From a bacterium (lineage in GTDB: Bacteria > Patescibacteriota > Saccharimonadia > Saccharimonadales > UBA4665): DNA of 28,640 nucleotides. The notes beneath the pieces are model-generated. The model did no database searches. It saw nothing but the letters and a program-made list of their open reading frames with translations, and was not told the origin of the DNA. Position 1 is the stretch's first letter. Every line of letters starts with the position of its first letter. The stretch covers positions 1-28,640 of the forward strand of contig JAKPIL010000066.1 of NCBI GenBank assembly GCA_029549845.1. The letters are read 5' to 3'. Positions 21,913 to 28,640 of this stretch are shown here, one piece after another. Position numbers and translations under genes: made by a program.

Positions 21913-23715
21913 GTGAACCAAGACCATATTCGGAACTTTTGTATTATCGCGCATATAGACCACGGTAAGTCGACGCTGGCTGACCGTTTGCTCGAGTTGA
22001 CTGGCACCGTGGAGAAGCGCAACATGAAAGCCCAGCTGCTTGACCGCATGGACTTGGAGCGCGAAAAGGGCATTACCATCAAACTCGCGCCTGTCCGCAT
22101 GGAGTACAATGGCTACGAGCTGAACCTCATCGATACTCCCGGCCATGTTGACTTCTCGTATGAGGTGAGCCGCAGCCTGCAGGCCTGTGAGGGTGCGCTG
22201 CTTGTTGTCGATGCGAGCCAGGGCATCCAGGCGCAAACGCTCGCAAATGTGTACCTCGCTATTGCCGCCGATCTCACCATTATTCCGGTCTTGAACAAAA
22301 TAGACCTCCCCGCCGCAGACGTTCCCAAAGTGAGCCGCGAAATCATCAGCCTGCTCGGTTGCAAGCAAGAAGACATTCTGCAAATATCCGCAAAAACCGG
22401 CCAGGGTGTCGACACAGTGCTTGAGCGCGTTGTGGCCGATGTTCCTGCGCCGGAAGGCGAGCGCATGGTTACGCCAAAGGACAGCTCTCGTACCGCCACG
22501 CGGGCACTCATTTTCGACAGCTACTACGATGATTACCGAGGAGTTATTTTGTATGTGCGCATTTTTGACGGGCATATTCTGAAAAATTCGCCCATAAAAA
22601 TGCTTGCAACGGGCGCGCAGGGAATCGCCCTGGAGGTGGGAGCACTCAAGCCAGACATGACGTCTGGGCACGCACTAAAAACCGGTGAGATTGGCTATAT
22701 TGTCACGAACCTCAAAAGCACGCGCGAGGCTCGTGTGGGCGACACGGTGACGCTTGCCGCCCAGCCCGCCGAGGAAGCACTCCCTGGCTACCGCGATGTG
22801 CAGCCTTTTGTGTACGCAGGGTTTTTCCCAGAGAGCAACGAGTATTATTTAGAGTTGAAAGAGGCTATTGAAAAACTAAGTTTGAGTGACAGCGCACTCC
22901 AGTTTGCGCCCGAAAACTCGCCGGTCCTGGGCTTTGGCGTACGAATTGGCTTTTTGGGGTTGCTGCACATGGATATCATCCGTGAGCGGTTGGAGCGCGA
23001 GTACAACCTAGAACTTGTCGTCACAAACCCATCGACAGATTATCAAATACAGCTCATAAACGGCGACGAAATAGATATCAAATCGGCTGCCGATTTGCCC
23101 GAAGTAACCAAGATTGCCGAGATCCGCGAGCCCTGGATAAAAGGCGAAATAGTCGTACCGCAAACGTACGTTGGTCCGGTTATACAGCTCATATCCTCCA
23201 AACGAGGCCTGCAAACCAACCTTAGCTACATAGACGAACGCGCCATGGTGAGCTTCGAGGCGCCACTGGCAAACCTGCTCACCGACTTTTACGACCAGCT
23301 TAAAAGCGTCACGAGTGGCTACGGCAGCTTCAACTACGAGCTCGATAGTTACCGCGCAGAGGACCTCGTAAAAGTCGATTTTTACGTTGCGGGCGAGATG
23401 GTCGGCGCACTCAGCGTCATGGTGCACCGCAGCGAATCACAACGGCTTGGCCGCGAAACTGTCGAGAAACTGAAAGAAGTCATCCCGCGCCAGAATTTCC
23501 AGGTAGCTATTCAGGCGGGCATAAACGGTCGTTTCATTGCCCGTGAAGACCTAAGTGCTTACCGAAAAGACGTTACGACCGGTCTGTACGGCGGCGATGT
23601 TTCGCGCAAGAAAAAGGTACTCGCCAAACAGGCAAAAGGTAAAAAGCGCATGAAGCGCTTCGGCAAAGTTGACATCCCCGCCGAAGCTTTCACCGTCATG
23701 CTCAAACGCGACTGA
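21913..23715 (+). CDS. lepA: Elongation factor 4 (LepA)
   Basis: EF4 is a ribosome-associated translational GTPase. The 600-aa protein has the G1 loop A-H-I-D-H-G-K-S-T near residue 13-21, D-T-P-G-H-V-D-F (G3), N-K-I-D (G4), EF-G-like domains and the LepA-specific C-terminal domain with G-G-D-V-S-R-K-K-K-V-L-x-K-Q-K-K-G-K-K-R-M-K type sequence, ending in the usual place. The start codon is GTG at 21913 with SD AAGGGG. The stop is TGA, which supports normal use of UGA as a stop in this organism. Confidence 0.97.
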   Translation: MNQDHIRNFCIIAHIDHGKSTLADRLLELTGTVEKRNMKAQLLDRMDLEREKGITIKLAPVRMEYNGYELNLIDTPGHVDFSYEVSRSLQACEGALLVVDASQGIQAQTLANVYLAIAADLTIIPVLNKIDLPAADVPKVSREIISLLGCKQEDILQISAKTGQGVDTVLERVVADVPAPEGERMVTPKDSSRTATRALIFDSYYDDYRGVILYVRIFDGHILKNSPIKMLATGAQGIALEVGALKPDMTSGHALKTGEIGYIVTNLKSTREARVGDTVTLAAQPAEEALPGYRDVQPFVYAGFFPESNEYYLELKEAIEKLSLSDSALQFAPENSPVLGFGVRIGFLGLLHMDIIRERLEREYNLELVVTNPSTDYQIQLINGDEIDIKSAADLPEVTKIAEIREPWIKGEIVVPQTYVGPVIQLISSKRGLQTNLSYIDERAMVSFEAPLANLLTDFYDQLKSVTSGYGSFNYELDSYRAEDLVKVDFYVAGEMVGALSVMVHRSESQRLGRETVEKLKEVIPRQNFQVAIQAGINGRFIAREDLSAYRKDVTTGLYGGDVSRKKKVLAKQAKGKKRMKRFGKVDIPAEAFTVMLKRD

Positions 23716-23787
23716 GCCCTATGGGCACCGTTCTACATTTTGTCCGAGGTGAAAACGGTATCTGTTAAATATGCATCCCAGGTTAAA

Positions 23788-24249
23788 TTAGGCATTTTGA
23801 AGTGCTTTTAGGTCGGCGATGATTTCGGTTGCGTGGGTGGCAGGGTCAACACCCAAGTATTCTTTTGCGATGGCGCCAGAAGGGTCTATAAGGAATGTAT
23901 TGCGTTTGGTGCCCAGCAGGGTTTTGCCCCAAAAGAACTTTGGGTCCCACGAGTCGTAGGCTGCGGCAACGGCGTGGTCCGGGTCGCTTAGGAGCGTGAA
24001 ATTGAGTCCGTGTTTTTCGGCGAACTTCTGGTGGCTTTCTGGTGAATCTTTACTAATGCCGAGCACCACGGCGTTGCCCAGCTCGGCGATGGCCTCACGC
24101 GCATCACGGAAGCTACACGCTTCTTTCGTGCAGCCCGGCGTTTCATCCTTGGGGTAAAAGTACAGCACCACCCACTGCCCAAAGTAGTCACGAAGAGAAT
24201 GAGCTTCGCCAGCTTGATCTAGAAGGGTAAAGTCTGGTGCTTGCTTCAT
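23788..24249 (-). CDS. bcp: Thiol peroxidase of the Bcp/PrxQ peroxiredoxin family
   Basis: This 153-aa peroxiredoxin reduces hydrogen and organic peroxides using thioredoxin-type donors. It shows the Bcp motif Y-P-K-D-x-T-P-G-C-T-x-E-A-C, with the peroxidatic Cys in T-P-G-C and a second Cys five residues on, the arrangement of atypical 2-Cys PrxQ enzymes. The start at 24249 is preferred over upstream in-frame starts because TATGGT (24257-24262, minus strand) ends 7 bases before it and the length then fits the family. An 18-bp palindrome lies about 56 bases upstream of the start, in a possible activator position. It is divergent from the guanylate kinase-like gene. Confidence 0.92.
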   Translation of the reverse strand: MKQAPDFTLLDQAGEAHSLRDYFGQWVVLYFYPKDETPGCTKEACSFRDAREAIAELGNAVVLGISKDSPESHQKFAEKHGLNFTLLSDPDHAVAAAYDSWDPKFFWGKTLLGTKRNTFLIDPSGAIAKEYLGVDPATHATEIIADLKALQNA

Positions 24250-24296
24250 CACATATACCATATCACACTCATACTCCGTATCGCCTCGCGACATTT

Positions 24297-24314
24297 TTGT
24301 TACGGCCGTAACAA
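24297..24314. promoter_or_regulatory. 18-bp perfect palindrome between divergent bcp and gmk-like genes
   Basis: TTGTTACGGCCGTAACAA is an unbroken 18-bp palindrome centred at 24305/24306. It is 48-65 bases upstream of the bcp start and about 63 bases before the -10 of the kinase gene. No T run follows, so it is unlikely to be a terminator. It looks like a binding site for a dimeric regulator, perhaps controlling the peroxidase. Confidence 0.55.
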
Positions 24315-24389
24315 TATTGTCGCGGGTGTTTGACTGTGGAGAGTCTGGTGGCGGTTGGTTTTACCGTCCATACCTGCTATAACTACTGC

Positions 24390-25106
24390 ATGCAAGACGA
24401 CATAAAACAACTACTTCAAAACTATCATCCCAGCCAGAAAACCGTAGAAACACTGCGTTCGCAAAAGCTAATCATATTTGCAGGAACAGCCGGTGCGGGC
24501 AAAAATGCCATTATGAATGGCTTGCTCAAAACGGGCGCATACCATGACATTGTGACCAGTACGACCCGTGAACCGCGTGAAAATAACGGCGTCATGGAGC
24601 GTGACGGCATAGACTATCATTTTTTATCCACGGATGATGCTATTGCAAAGCTAAAAGCCGGCGAATACATCGAAGCGGCGCTTGTGCACGAATGTGTATA
24701 CGGTGTTCTTGCGAGCGAGATTGAGCGAGCCGCAGCAGCGGGCAAGACGCCCATAGTTGATGTAGATGTGCAGGGTGTTCATACATTTAAAGCGCTTTCA
24801 GATAATGTTACGGCAGTCTTTGTTGTGCCGCCCAGCTACGAGGTGTGGATGCAGCGAATCAAGCATCGTTATGAGAGTGAGGCAGAATTCAACGAGGCCT
24901 GGCCGGCACGGCGCCTAAGCGCCATAAAAGAGCTAGAAGATGCTCTGGCGCGCCCGTACTACCACTTCCTTATCAACGAGGATCTCGACCAGGCGGTGCA
25001 TTCGGCACAGGGAATTGCCGAGCATGATGATAGCTTTAGCCAAATAGATAAAAGCTACCGTGTGTGGGTGGAGCGCATCCTCCACGACCTCAAAAGCCAT
25101 AGCTAG
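24390..25106 (+). CDS. Guanylate kinase-like protein with atypical P-loop
   Basis: Guanylate kinases convert GMP to GDP with ATP. The 238-aa protein has a P-loop G-T-A-G-A-G-K-N (32-39), the GMP-binding segment T-S-T-T-R-E-P-R followed by E-R-D-G-I-D-Y-H-F, V-D-V-D-V-Q-G, and a C-terminal helix with R-x-x-x-x-x-E-L-E-D-A-L. Standard Gmk has S/T after the P-loop Lys; here it is Asn, which could weaken magnesium binding. There are also about 25 extra N-terminal residues and a slightly extended C-terminus. The start at 24390 follows TATAAC (24378-24383) by 6 bases. It may be the cell's guanylate kinase or a divergent paralogue. Confidence 0.8.
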   Translation: MQDDIKQLLQNYHPSQKTVETLRSQKLIIFAGTAGAGKNAIMNGLLKTGAYHDIVTSTTREPRENNGVMERDGIDYHFLSTDDAIAKLKAGEYIEAALVHECVYGVLASEIERAAAAGKTPIVDVDVQGVHTFKALSDNVTAVFVVPPSYEVWMQRIKHRYESEAEFNEAWPARRLSAIKELEDALARPYYHFLINEDLDQAVHSAQGIAEHDDSFSQIDKSYRVWVERILHDLKSHS

Positions 25107-25113
25107 GGCTTAG

Positions 25114-25266
25114 TTAGTGCGGCATTAAGTAAAAGGTCTTTCTAGGTTCGTCGTGCCCGGCCCAAAAACTGTGGGTAAACTCCGGCATAAATCCGCGGTC
25201 TATGTACCTGTACCGCGTTTCAATGCGTAGTTGGGAATCTATGCGCTGGTGTCGCAGTTCATATAC
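25114..25266 (-). pseudogene. Possible 3' remnant of a protein gene
   Basis: Between an upstream stop (25267-25269) and TAA (25114-25116) the minus strand has about 50 open codons with a protein-like composition: aromatic and charged residues alternate and the segment ends M-P-E-F-T-H-S-F-W-A-G-H-D-E-P-R-K then T-F-Y-L-M-P-H. There is no ATG, GTG or TTG near the beginning and the only in-frame ATG would give about 24 residues. It may be the tail of a decayed gene, or chance. The remaining intergenic sequence to 25400 shows nothing else I can support. Confidence 0.3.
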
Positions 25267-25401
25267 TTATTACGACTTCTAGTCTACGCTGCACCCATGA
25301 GCACAAATCACAGAAAGTATCTTAGATGTGAAAAGAACAACATAAATATTATCTAATCTGTCGCAAGAAAGTCATCATTTGTAAGATGTAAATAAGACCA
25401 C

Positions 25402-25438
25402 TTGACACGTTAATTGTGCTTATGGTACTGTGCAAGTG
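25402..25438 (+). promoter_or_regulatory. Promoter with overlapping inverted repeat before the metallophosphatase gene
   Basis: TTGACA (25402-25407) is followed after 18 bases by an extended -10, TGgTACTGT (TG at 25423-25424, hexamer 25426-25431). Inverted arms CACTTG (25399-25404) and CAAGTG (25433-25438) bracket the promoter core and could be an operator. A TACAAT at 25455 could be a second, closer -10. Confidence 0.45.
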
Positions 25439-25481
25439 ATACGCTAAACCAAATACAATGAAAACAAAACAAGGAGGCATG

Positions 25482-27602
25482 ATGGCTCGCCGCTTCACGC
25501 AAAACTCAAAAACACTATCGAATAAGAGAAAACGCGCAAATAGAGTTGTATTGAGTGCGTTTGGCGCTATTGTCTCGACGCTGACGATCCTTGGTCTGGT
25601 GATTACCCATGTCCGTGCCGGCACCAGTGACTTCACTTTCGGGACAGTCGGCGACACCGGTACTTCTACAAATGCGCAAAGTGTGTTTAAGGCAATAGGT
25701 TCTACTGCTGCCAGCGATAGCATGTTTAAGTTTGTTCAGCATGTCGGAGATTATAGCTACGCAGAACTGGCCACGCCTGGGCCAAGCGGCACGACAGCCG
25801 GCACAAACGCTTGGTGCCAACTCGTAAAGGATAAAGTCAATGAGGGCGCTAGTCTCCCTTCAGGCAACACCCTCGGAGAGAACTTCCCTTTCATGCTCGC
25901 AACTGGTAATCACGAAGCGACACTTTCTCAGCCGAACCCTTCATTGTACGGTGTTGTCGGTAAGACCACCCCATACCATAACGATCAAATCGAGGACTTA
26001 AAAAACTGTTTACCAAATCAGTTCGCATCGCATACGACGACATCGCCTTTCGTGGAGGGTGGAGCATCAAATTCTAACTACGCTCGAGAATATTACTACG
26101 ACTACCCGTCCACAAACCCGATTGCTCGGTTTATTGTTACAGCGCCTGGTACGGCATATAACATGACGCAAACAGACGGGAACGGCTTGTATGATTATTC
26201 GGCTGGCAGTGACCACTACAACTGGTTATCTGGCGCGATTGATTCGGCTCGAAGTGGCGGCATAAAGTGGGTGGTTGTTACGAACCACACAAACTACATT
26301 GCGGCCTCCTCTGGTCACGATACGGATATATCATCGGACTATTTTAACTTACTTTTGACAAAAAAAGTCGACCTGATTCTTCAGGGCCACAACCACATTT
26401 ACCAGCGCAGCAAGCAGCTTGTTAACGGGGTATCTGGGTGCACAACACTGGTAGACAATACCTACAATGCGAATTGTGTTGCGAGTGATGGCGGTGCGAC
26501 GAACACGTTTACAAAGGGCGAAGGTGCAATCATGGCTATCGTCGGCATGGGTGGTGATGGCCTACACTCTATAAACAGCAGTGACGGTGACTATAGTTAC
26601 TTCGATGCAAATATGGGGCTGGGCAGTCAGGACACATTTGGGTTCCTAAAAGTTGCCGTTACAGATACGCAAATGACTGCAAGCTTTGTGCATGGCACAG
26701 GCCAGCCAACAGGCTTTACCGACACATTTACTATCGAGGGCCCTGCAGACACCACCGCCCCCGCTACTTCTCTGACGGCTCCGGTTGCCAGCGCGACCCT
26801 GTCCGGCACAACCACTCTGACCGCAACTGCTAGTGACAACGTAGGCGTTACCAAAGTTGAGTTCTGGGAAGGTGCCACCAAGCTAGGTGAAGACATCACT
26901 AGTCCGTACAGCTATGATTGGAATACGACTACCGCAACCAACGGTGCAGTCTCACTGACAGCTAAAGCATTTGACGCAGCAGGGAACTCAACCGTATCTG
27001 CGAGTGTGAGTGCCACAGTCTTTAACACCGCGAATGCTGTCCCAACGGTAAATCTCGGTACTACCGCATCCGCAGAGCCCACCCCTATCAGTAAGGCATC
27101 CATGAGTGTAACCGCTGGTACATGTAACGACTTTCGCACAGCAAAAACAGTTACAGCAACAGGGTTAACAGCGCCTGACGGGAATGTCACCGTACTGGGA
27201 GGCTTTGACTTCATTCTTGGCTGTAGCGCGGCTGGCGGAACGGCGACAGTAGATATTACGCTGGGCGCTCGCTACGAAGACACTTCTAAGCTGCGTGTTT
27301 ACAAAACGAACGGCACTACGGTCACTGACGTTACCGCACAAATGACTATCCAAAACACGGCGACTAGTACTGTACTGCGCTATACCCTCACCGATGGGAC
27401 TGGCTTCGACAGTGACGCGACAGTAAACGGTGCCATCGATGATCCGCTGTATGTCGGTGTTTTAGGCGCCACCACTACCGCTGAGGAACTCGCCGATACT
27501 GGTACGCGGCTTACGTCGGTACTTGTAGGTGCAGCCGTGCTGCTCACCGGGTCAGTCTACATCTTCAAACAAATTAGCCGGCGCTACCAGCTGCATAGAT
27601 AA
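25482..27602 (+). CDS. Secreted, wall-anchored calcineurin-like metallophosphatase
   Basis: The 706-aa protein starts with a basic n-region and signal helix (about 22-43, cleavage likely after V-R-A). The metallophosphoesterase domain carries G-D-T-G (57-60), G-D-Y-S (89-92), G-N-H-E (142-145), a mid-domain N-H and G-H-N-H (302-305), the metal ligands of the calcineurin-like superfamily; the substrate could be a phosphomonoester, nucleotide or phospholipid. A Thr/Ala-rich Ig-like domain follows (about 425-515), then another beta-rich domain, L-A-D-T-G (670-674), a TM helix and a basic tail. L-A-x-T-G is a sortase-type signal. The start at 25482 has the SD AAGGAGG (25471-25477) 4 bases away; 25479 or 25458 are less likely. 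Confidence 0.88.
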   Translation: MARRFTQNSKTLSNKRKRANRVVLSAFGAIVSTLTILGLVITHVRAGTSDFTFGTVGDTGTSTNAQSVFKAIGSTAASDSMFKFVQHVGDYSYAELATPGPSGTTAGTNAWCQLVKDKVNEGASLPSGNTLGENFPFMLATGNHEATLSQPNPSLYGVVGKTTPYHNDQIEDLKNCLPNQFASHTTTSPFVEGGASNSNYAREYYYDYPSTNPIARFIVTAPGTAYNMTQTDGNGLYDYSAGSDHYNWLSGAIDSARSGGIKWVVVTNHTNYIAASSGHDTDISSDYFNLLLTKKVDLILQGHNHIYQRSKQLVNGVSGCTTLVDNTYNANCVASDGGATNTFTKGEGAIMAIVGMGGDGLHSINSSDGDYSYFDANMGLGSQDTFGFLKVAVTDTQMTASFVHGTGQPTGFTDTFTIEGPADTTAPATSLTAPVASATLSGTTTLTATASDNVGVTKVEFWEGATKLGEDITSPYSYDWNTTTATNGAVSLTAKAFDAAGNSTVSASVSATVFNTANAVPTVNLGTTASAEPTPISKASMSVTAGTCNDFRTAKTVTATGLTAPDGNVTVLGGFDFILGCSAAGGTATVDITLGARYEDTSKLRVYKTNGTTVTDVTAQMTIQNTATSTVLRYTLTDGTGFDSDATVNGAIDDPLYVGVLGATTTAEELADTGTRLTSVLVGAAVLLTGSVYIFKQISRRYQLHR

Positions 27603-27644
27603 GTAAAGCGCCAAACACGTAGAGACAACTGGCACTAGTCTATG

Positions 27645-27676
27645 AACAAACCGCAATCCTGTATTGCGGTTTGTTT
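27645..27676 (+). terminator. Intrinsic terminator between the metallophosphatase gene and hrcA
   Basis: AACAAACCGCAAT (27645-27657) and ATTGCGGTTTGTT (27663-27675) form a perfect 13-bp stem with a 5-base loop, ending in a T-rich arm. It separates the surface-protein gene from the heat-shock regulator. Confidence 0.8.
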
Positions 27677-27717
27677 CGAAGGAGGCAAACCTTCTGTACT
27701 GGTGCGAGACAGTGCTA

Positions 27718-27744
27718 TTGGCACTGTGGACTTTTGAGTGCTAG
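27718..27744 (+). promoter_or_regulatory. CIRCE-like HrcA operator
   Basis: TTGGCACTG (27718-27726), a 9-base spacer and GAGTGCTAG (27736-27744) match the CIRCE consensus TTAGCACTC-N9-GAGTGCTAA at 15 of 18 arm positions with the exact spacing. It lies just upstream of the hrcA -10 box, over the expected -35 region, so HrcA should repress its own gene. An extra CAGTGC (27710-27715) forms a second inverted pair with GCACTG (27721-27726). Confidence 0.85.
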
Positions 27745-27749
27745 TTATG

Positions 27750-27755
27750 TATAAT
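27750..27755 (+). promoter_or_regulatory. -10 box of hrcA
   Basis: A perfect TATAAT ends 7 bases before the hrcA ATG, so transcription should begin at or next to the start codon and the mRNA should be leaderless. The -35 region is covered by the CIRCE-like operator. Confidence 0.75.
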
Positions 27756-27762
27756 TTAGACC

Positions 27763-28461
27763 ATGACCGATAGACAAAAGCAAATACTGACCGCTGTTAT
27801 AGAGCAGTATGCAGAGGTTGCCGTACCAGTCGGCAGCAGCCTGCTAGCAAAGGTTTTTGGTGTTTCTAGCGCTACCATTCGCGCCGAAATGGCGGAACTT
27901 GAGGCCATGGGCTTCATTCGCCAGCCACACACCAGCGCGGGGCGCATCCCCACAGACAAGGGCTACCGCTTTTACGTGAATAACCTCTCTGAAGGCGAGG
28001 AGTCCTTTCCTGAGCGCGGTGCAGAACGGGCGCTATCTGCTCGCTTGCAAGATGGTGGCTTGCCCGAGCGAGCCATACGTAATGCGGTGGATACGCTCGT
28101 GGAGCTTACGCACAATCTTGGCCTTGCCACCATAGGCAATCAGCTTTATATTTCTGGCCTGAGCAACCTTTTTGGGCAGCCCGAATTTCACGGCGGAGCC
28201 CAGGTGCAACAGGTAGCGAGTTTACTTGATAACCTAGAACCGTGGCTGCGTGAAGCCGCGCCAAACCAGCCACTCACCGTCTATATAGGCGCAGAAAACC
28301 CCATAGGCCGCAGCGCCGATGTCAGCCTTATCATCAGCCGGTTCCGTAGCCCATTCAGCGACCACAGCTACATAGGCACGCTTGGCCCAACCCGCCAAAG
28401 CTACCGAGATGTCATGACGCTCGTCGCCCATGCCGGCCGTACCCTGGAGGAGGTCTTGTAA
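27763..28461 (+). CDS. hrcA: Heat-inducible transcription repressor HrcA, short form
   Basis: HrcA binds CIRCE elements and represses chaperone genes until heat stress. The 232-aa protein opens with the HrcA winged-helix: R-Q-x-x-I-L-T-A-V-I-E, G-S-x-x-L, S-S-A-T-I-R-x-E-M-A-E-L-E-A-M-G-F, then H-T-S-A-G-R-I-P-T-D-K-G-Y-R-F-Y-V. The C-terminus retains I-G-x-E-N-P and the I-G-x-L-G-P-x-R-x-x-Y motif. It is about 100 residues shorter than typical HrcA, with a reduced middle region. The start is set by TATAAT 7 bases upstream, with a CIRCE-like operator before it. The stop TAA overlaps the next ATG by one base. Confidence 0.93.
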   Translation: MTDRQKQILTAVIEQYAEVAVPVGSSLLAKVFGVSSATIRAEMAELEAMGFIRQPHTSAGRIPTDKGYRFYVNNLSEGEESFPERGAERALSARLQDGGLPERAIRNAVDTLVELTHNLGLATIGNQLYISGLSNLFGQPEFHGGAQVQQVASLLDNLEPWLREAAPNQPLTVYIGAENPIGRSADVSLIISRFRSPFSDHSYIGTLGPTRQSYRDVMTLVAHAGRTLEEVL

Positions 28462-28640
28462 TGCAAGGCGATAGCAAGCCACCCCTGGAAGAATGGGCCA
28501 CAGCCAGTGTGGCCTCATACCAGCAAGCGCTTGCAGATGGACACATAGCTGTAGCGGAGCAGCTGGGATTAGTGATTGCTGCAGAAGCTGAATTATATGT
28601 TAAAGACGGACAGAAGCCTGAGGAAGTAGAAGAGGCCTTG
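28461..28640 (+). CDS. N-terminal part of an unidentified soluble protein downstream of hrcA
   Basis: Sixty codons are visible before the window ends. ATG at 28461 overlaps the hrcA stop (TAATG) and has the SD GGAGGAGG 7 bases upstream, so it is co-translated with hrcA. The residues form acidic, Ala/Glu-rich amphipathic helices with no signal peptide. In many bacteria grpE follows hrcA, but the N-terminus here shows no GrpE signature I can recognise. A helical chaperone-related or unknown protein is possible. Confidence 0.65.
   Translation, partial: MQGDSKPPLEEWATASVASYQQALADGHIAVAEQLGLVIAAEAELYVKDGQKPEEVEEAL

Noticed and set aside
21739..22671. 310-codon minus-strand ORF across murJ and lepA
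   Set aside because: It overlaps two well-supported genes on the other strand and shows no motif.
23716..23787. Weak inverted repeats (GCCC-TAT-GGGC; ACCGTT with AACGGT) after lepA as a terminator
   Set aside because: The stems are short or the loop is long and no T run follows.

Overview
The window looks like a chromosomal segment from a monoderm ultrasmall bacterium of the Candidate Phyla Radiation, most likely Candidatus Saccharibacteria (TM7). This is an inference. It rests on the protein set: an LCP-family protein, MurJ, a short HrcA, a HerA/VirB4-type ATPase with a CPR-like architecture, a MacB-type exporter, and two secreted proteins with sortase-like (V/L)-x-D-T-G tails. It also rests on normal use of TGA as a stop (for example at the end of lepA), which argues against the recoded Gracilibacteria and Absconditabacteria. 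No ribosomal RNA is present to settle it.

Layout. Bases 1-560 hold the start of a leftward gene and a self-contained short transcription unit with its own promoter, a 31-codon ORF and a terminator. Bases 600-5130 carry a cell-envelope group: an LCP-family protein, a two-TM sensor-like protein with a Cys cluster, a GT4 glycosyltransferase and a convergent ATP-grasp-like gene. Bases 5270-8190 hold an SDR oxidoreductase, a CAU tRNA with terminator, and three leftward membrane proteins (EamA, TauE/SafE, small 2-TM). Bases 8217-10403 contain a gene of unknown function broken by a frameshift at a G7 tract, then tilS. Bases 10404-12582 look like an accessory insert: a wall-anchored zincin-like protein between two near-identical direct repeats, with the end of tilS imperfectly duplicated on the far side. 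Bases 12608-15424 encode an ABC exporter (MacB-type ATPase and FtsX-type permease). Bases 15587-23715 are housekeeping: ftsH, a conjugative-type ATPase, murJ and lepA. Bases 23788-25106 hold divergent bcp and a guanylate kinase-like gene with an 18-bp palindrome between them. Bases 25400-27602 encode a wall-anchored metallophosphatase, followed by a terminator, a CIRCE-like operator, hrcA and the start of an unknown gene.

The most striking pattern is in gene starts. About fifteen genes have a -10 box (TATAAT, TATACT or TACAAT type) that ends only 6-11 bases before the start codon, with no Shine-Dalgarno sequence, so their mRNAs should be leaderless or nearly so. A second class has a normal leader and SD: the two surface proteins, the glycosyltransferase, the VirB4-like ATPase, lepA, the small ORF and the last gene. 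No CRISPR array, transposase, integrase or rRNA was seen.
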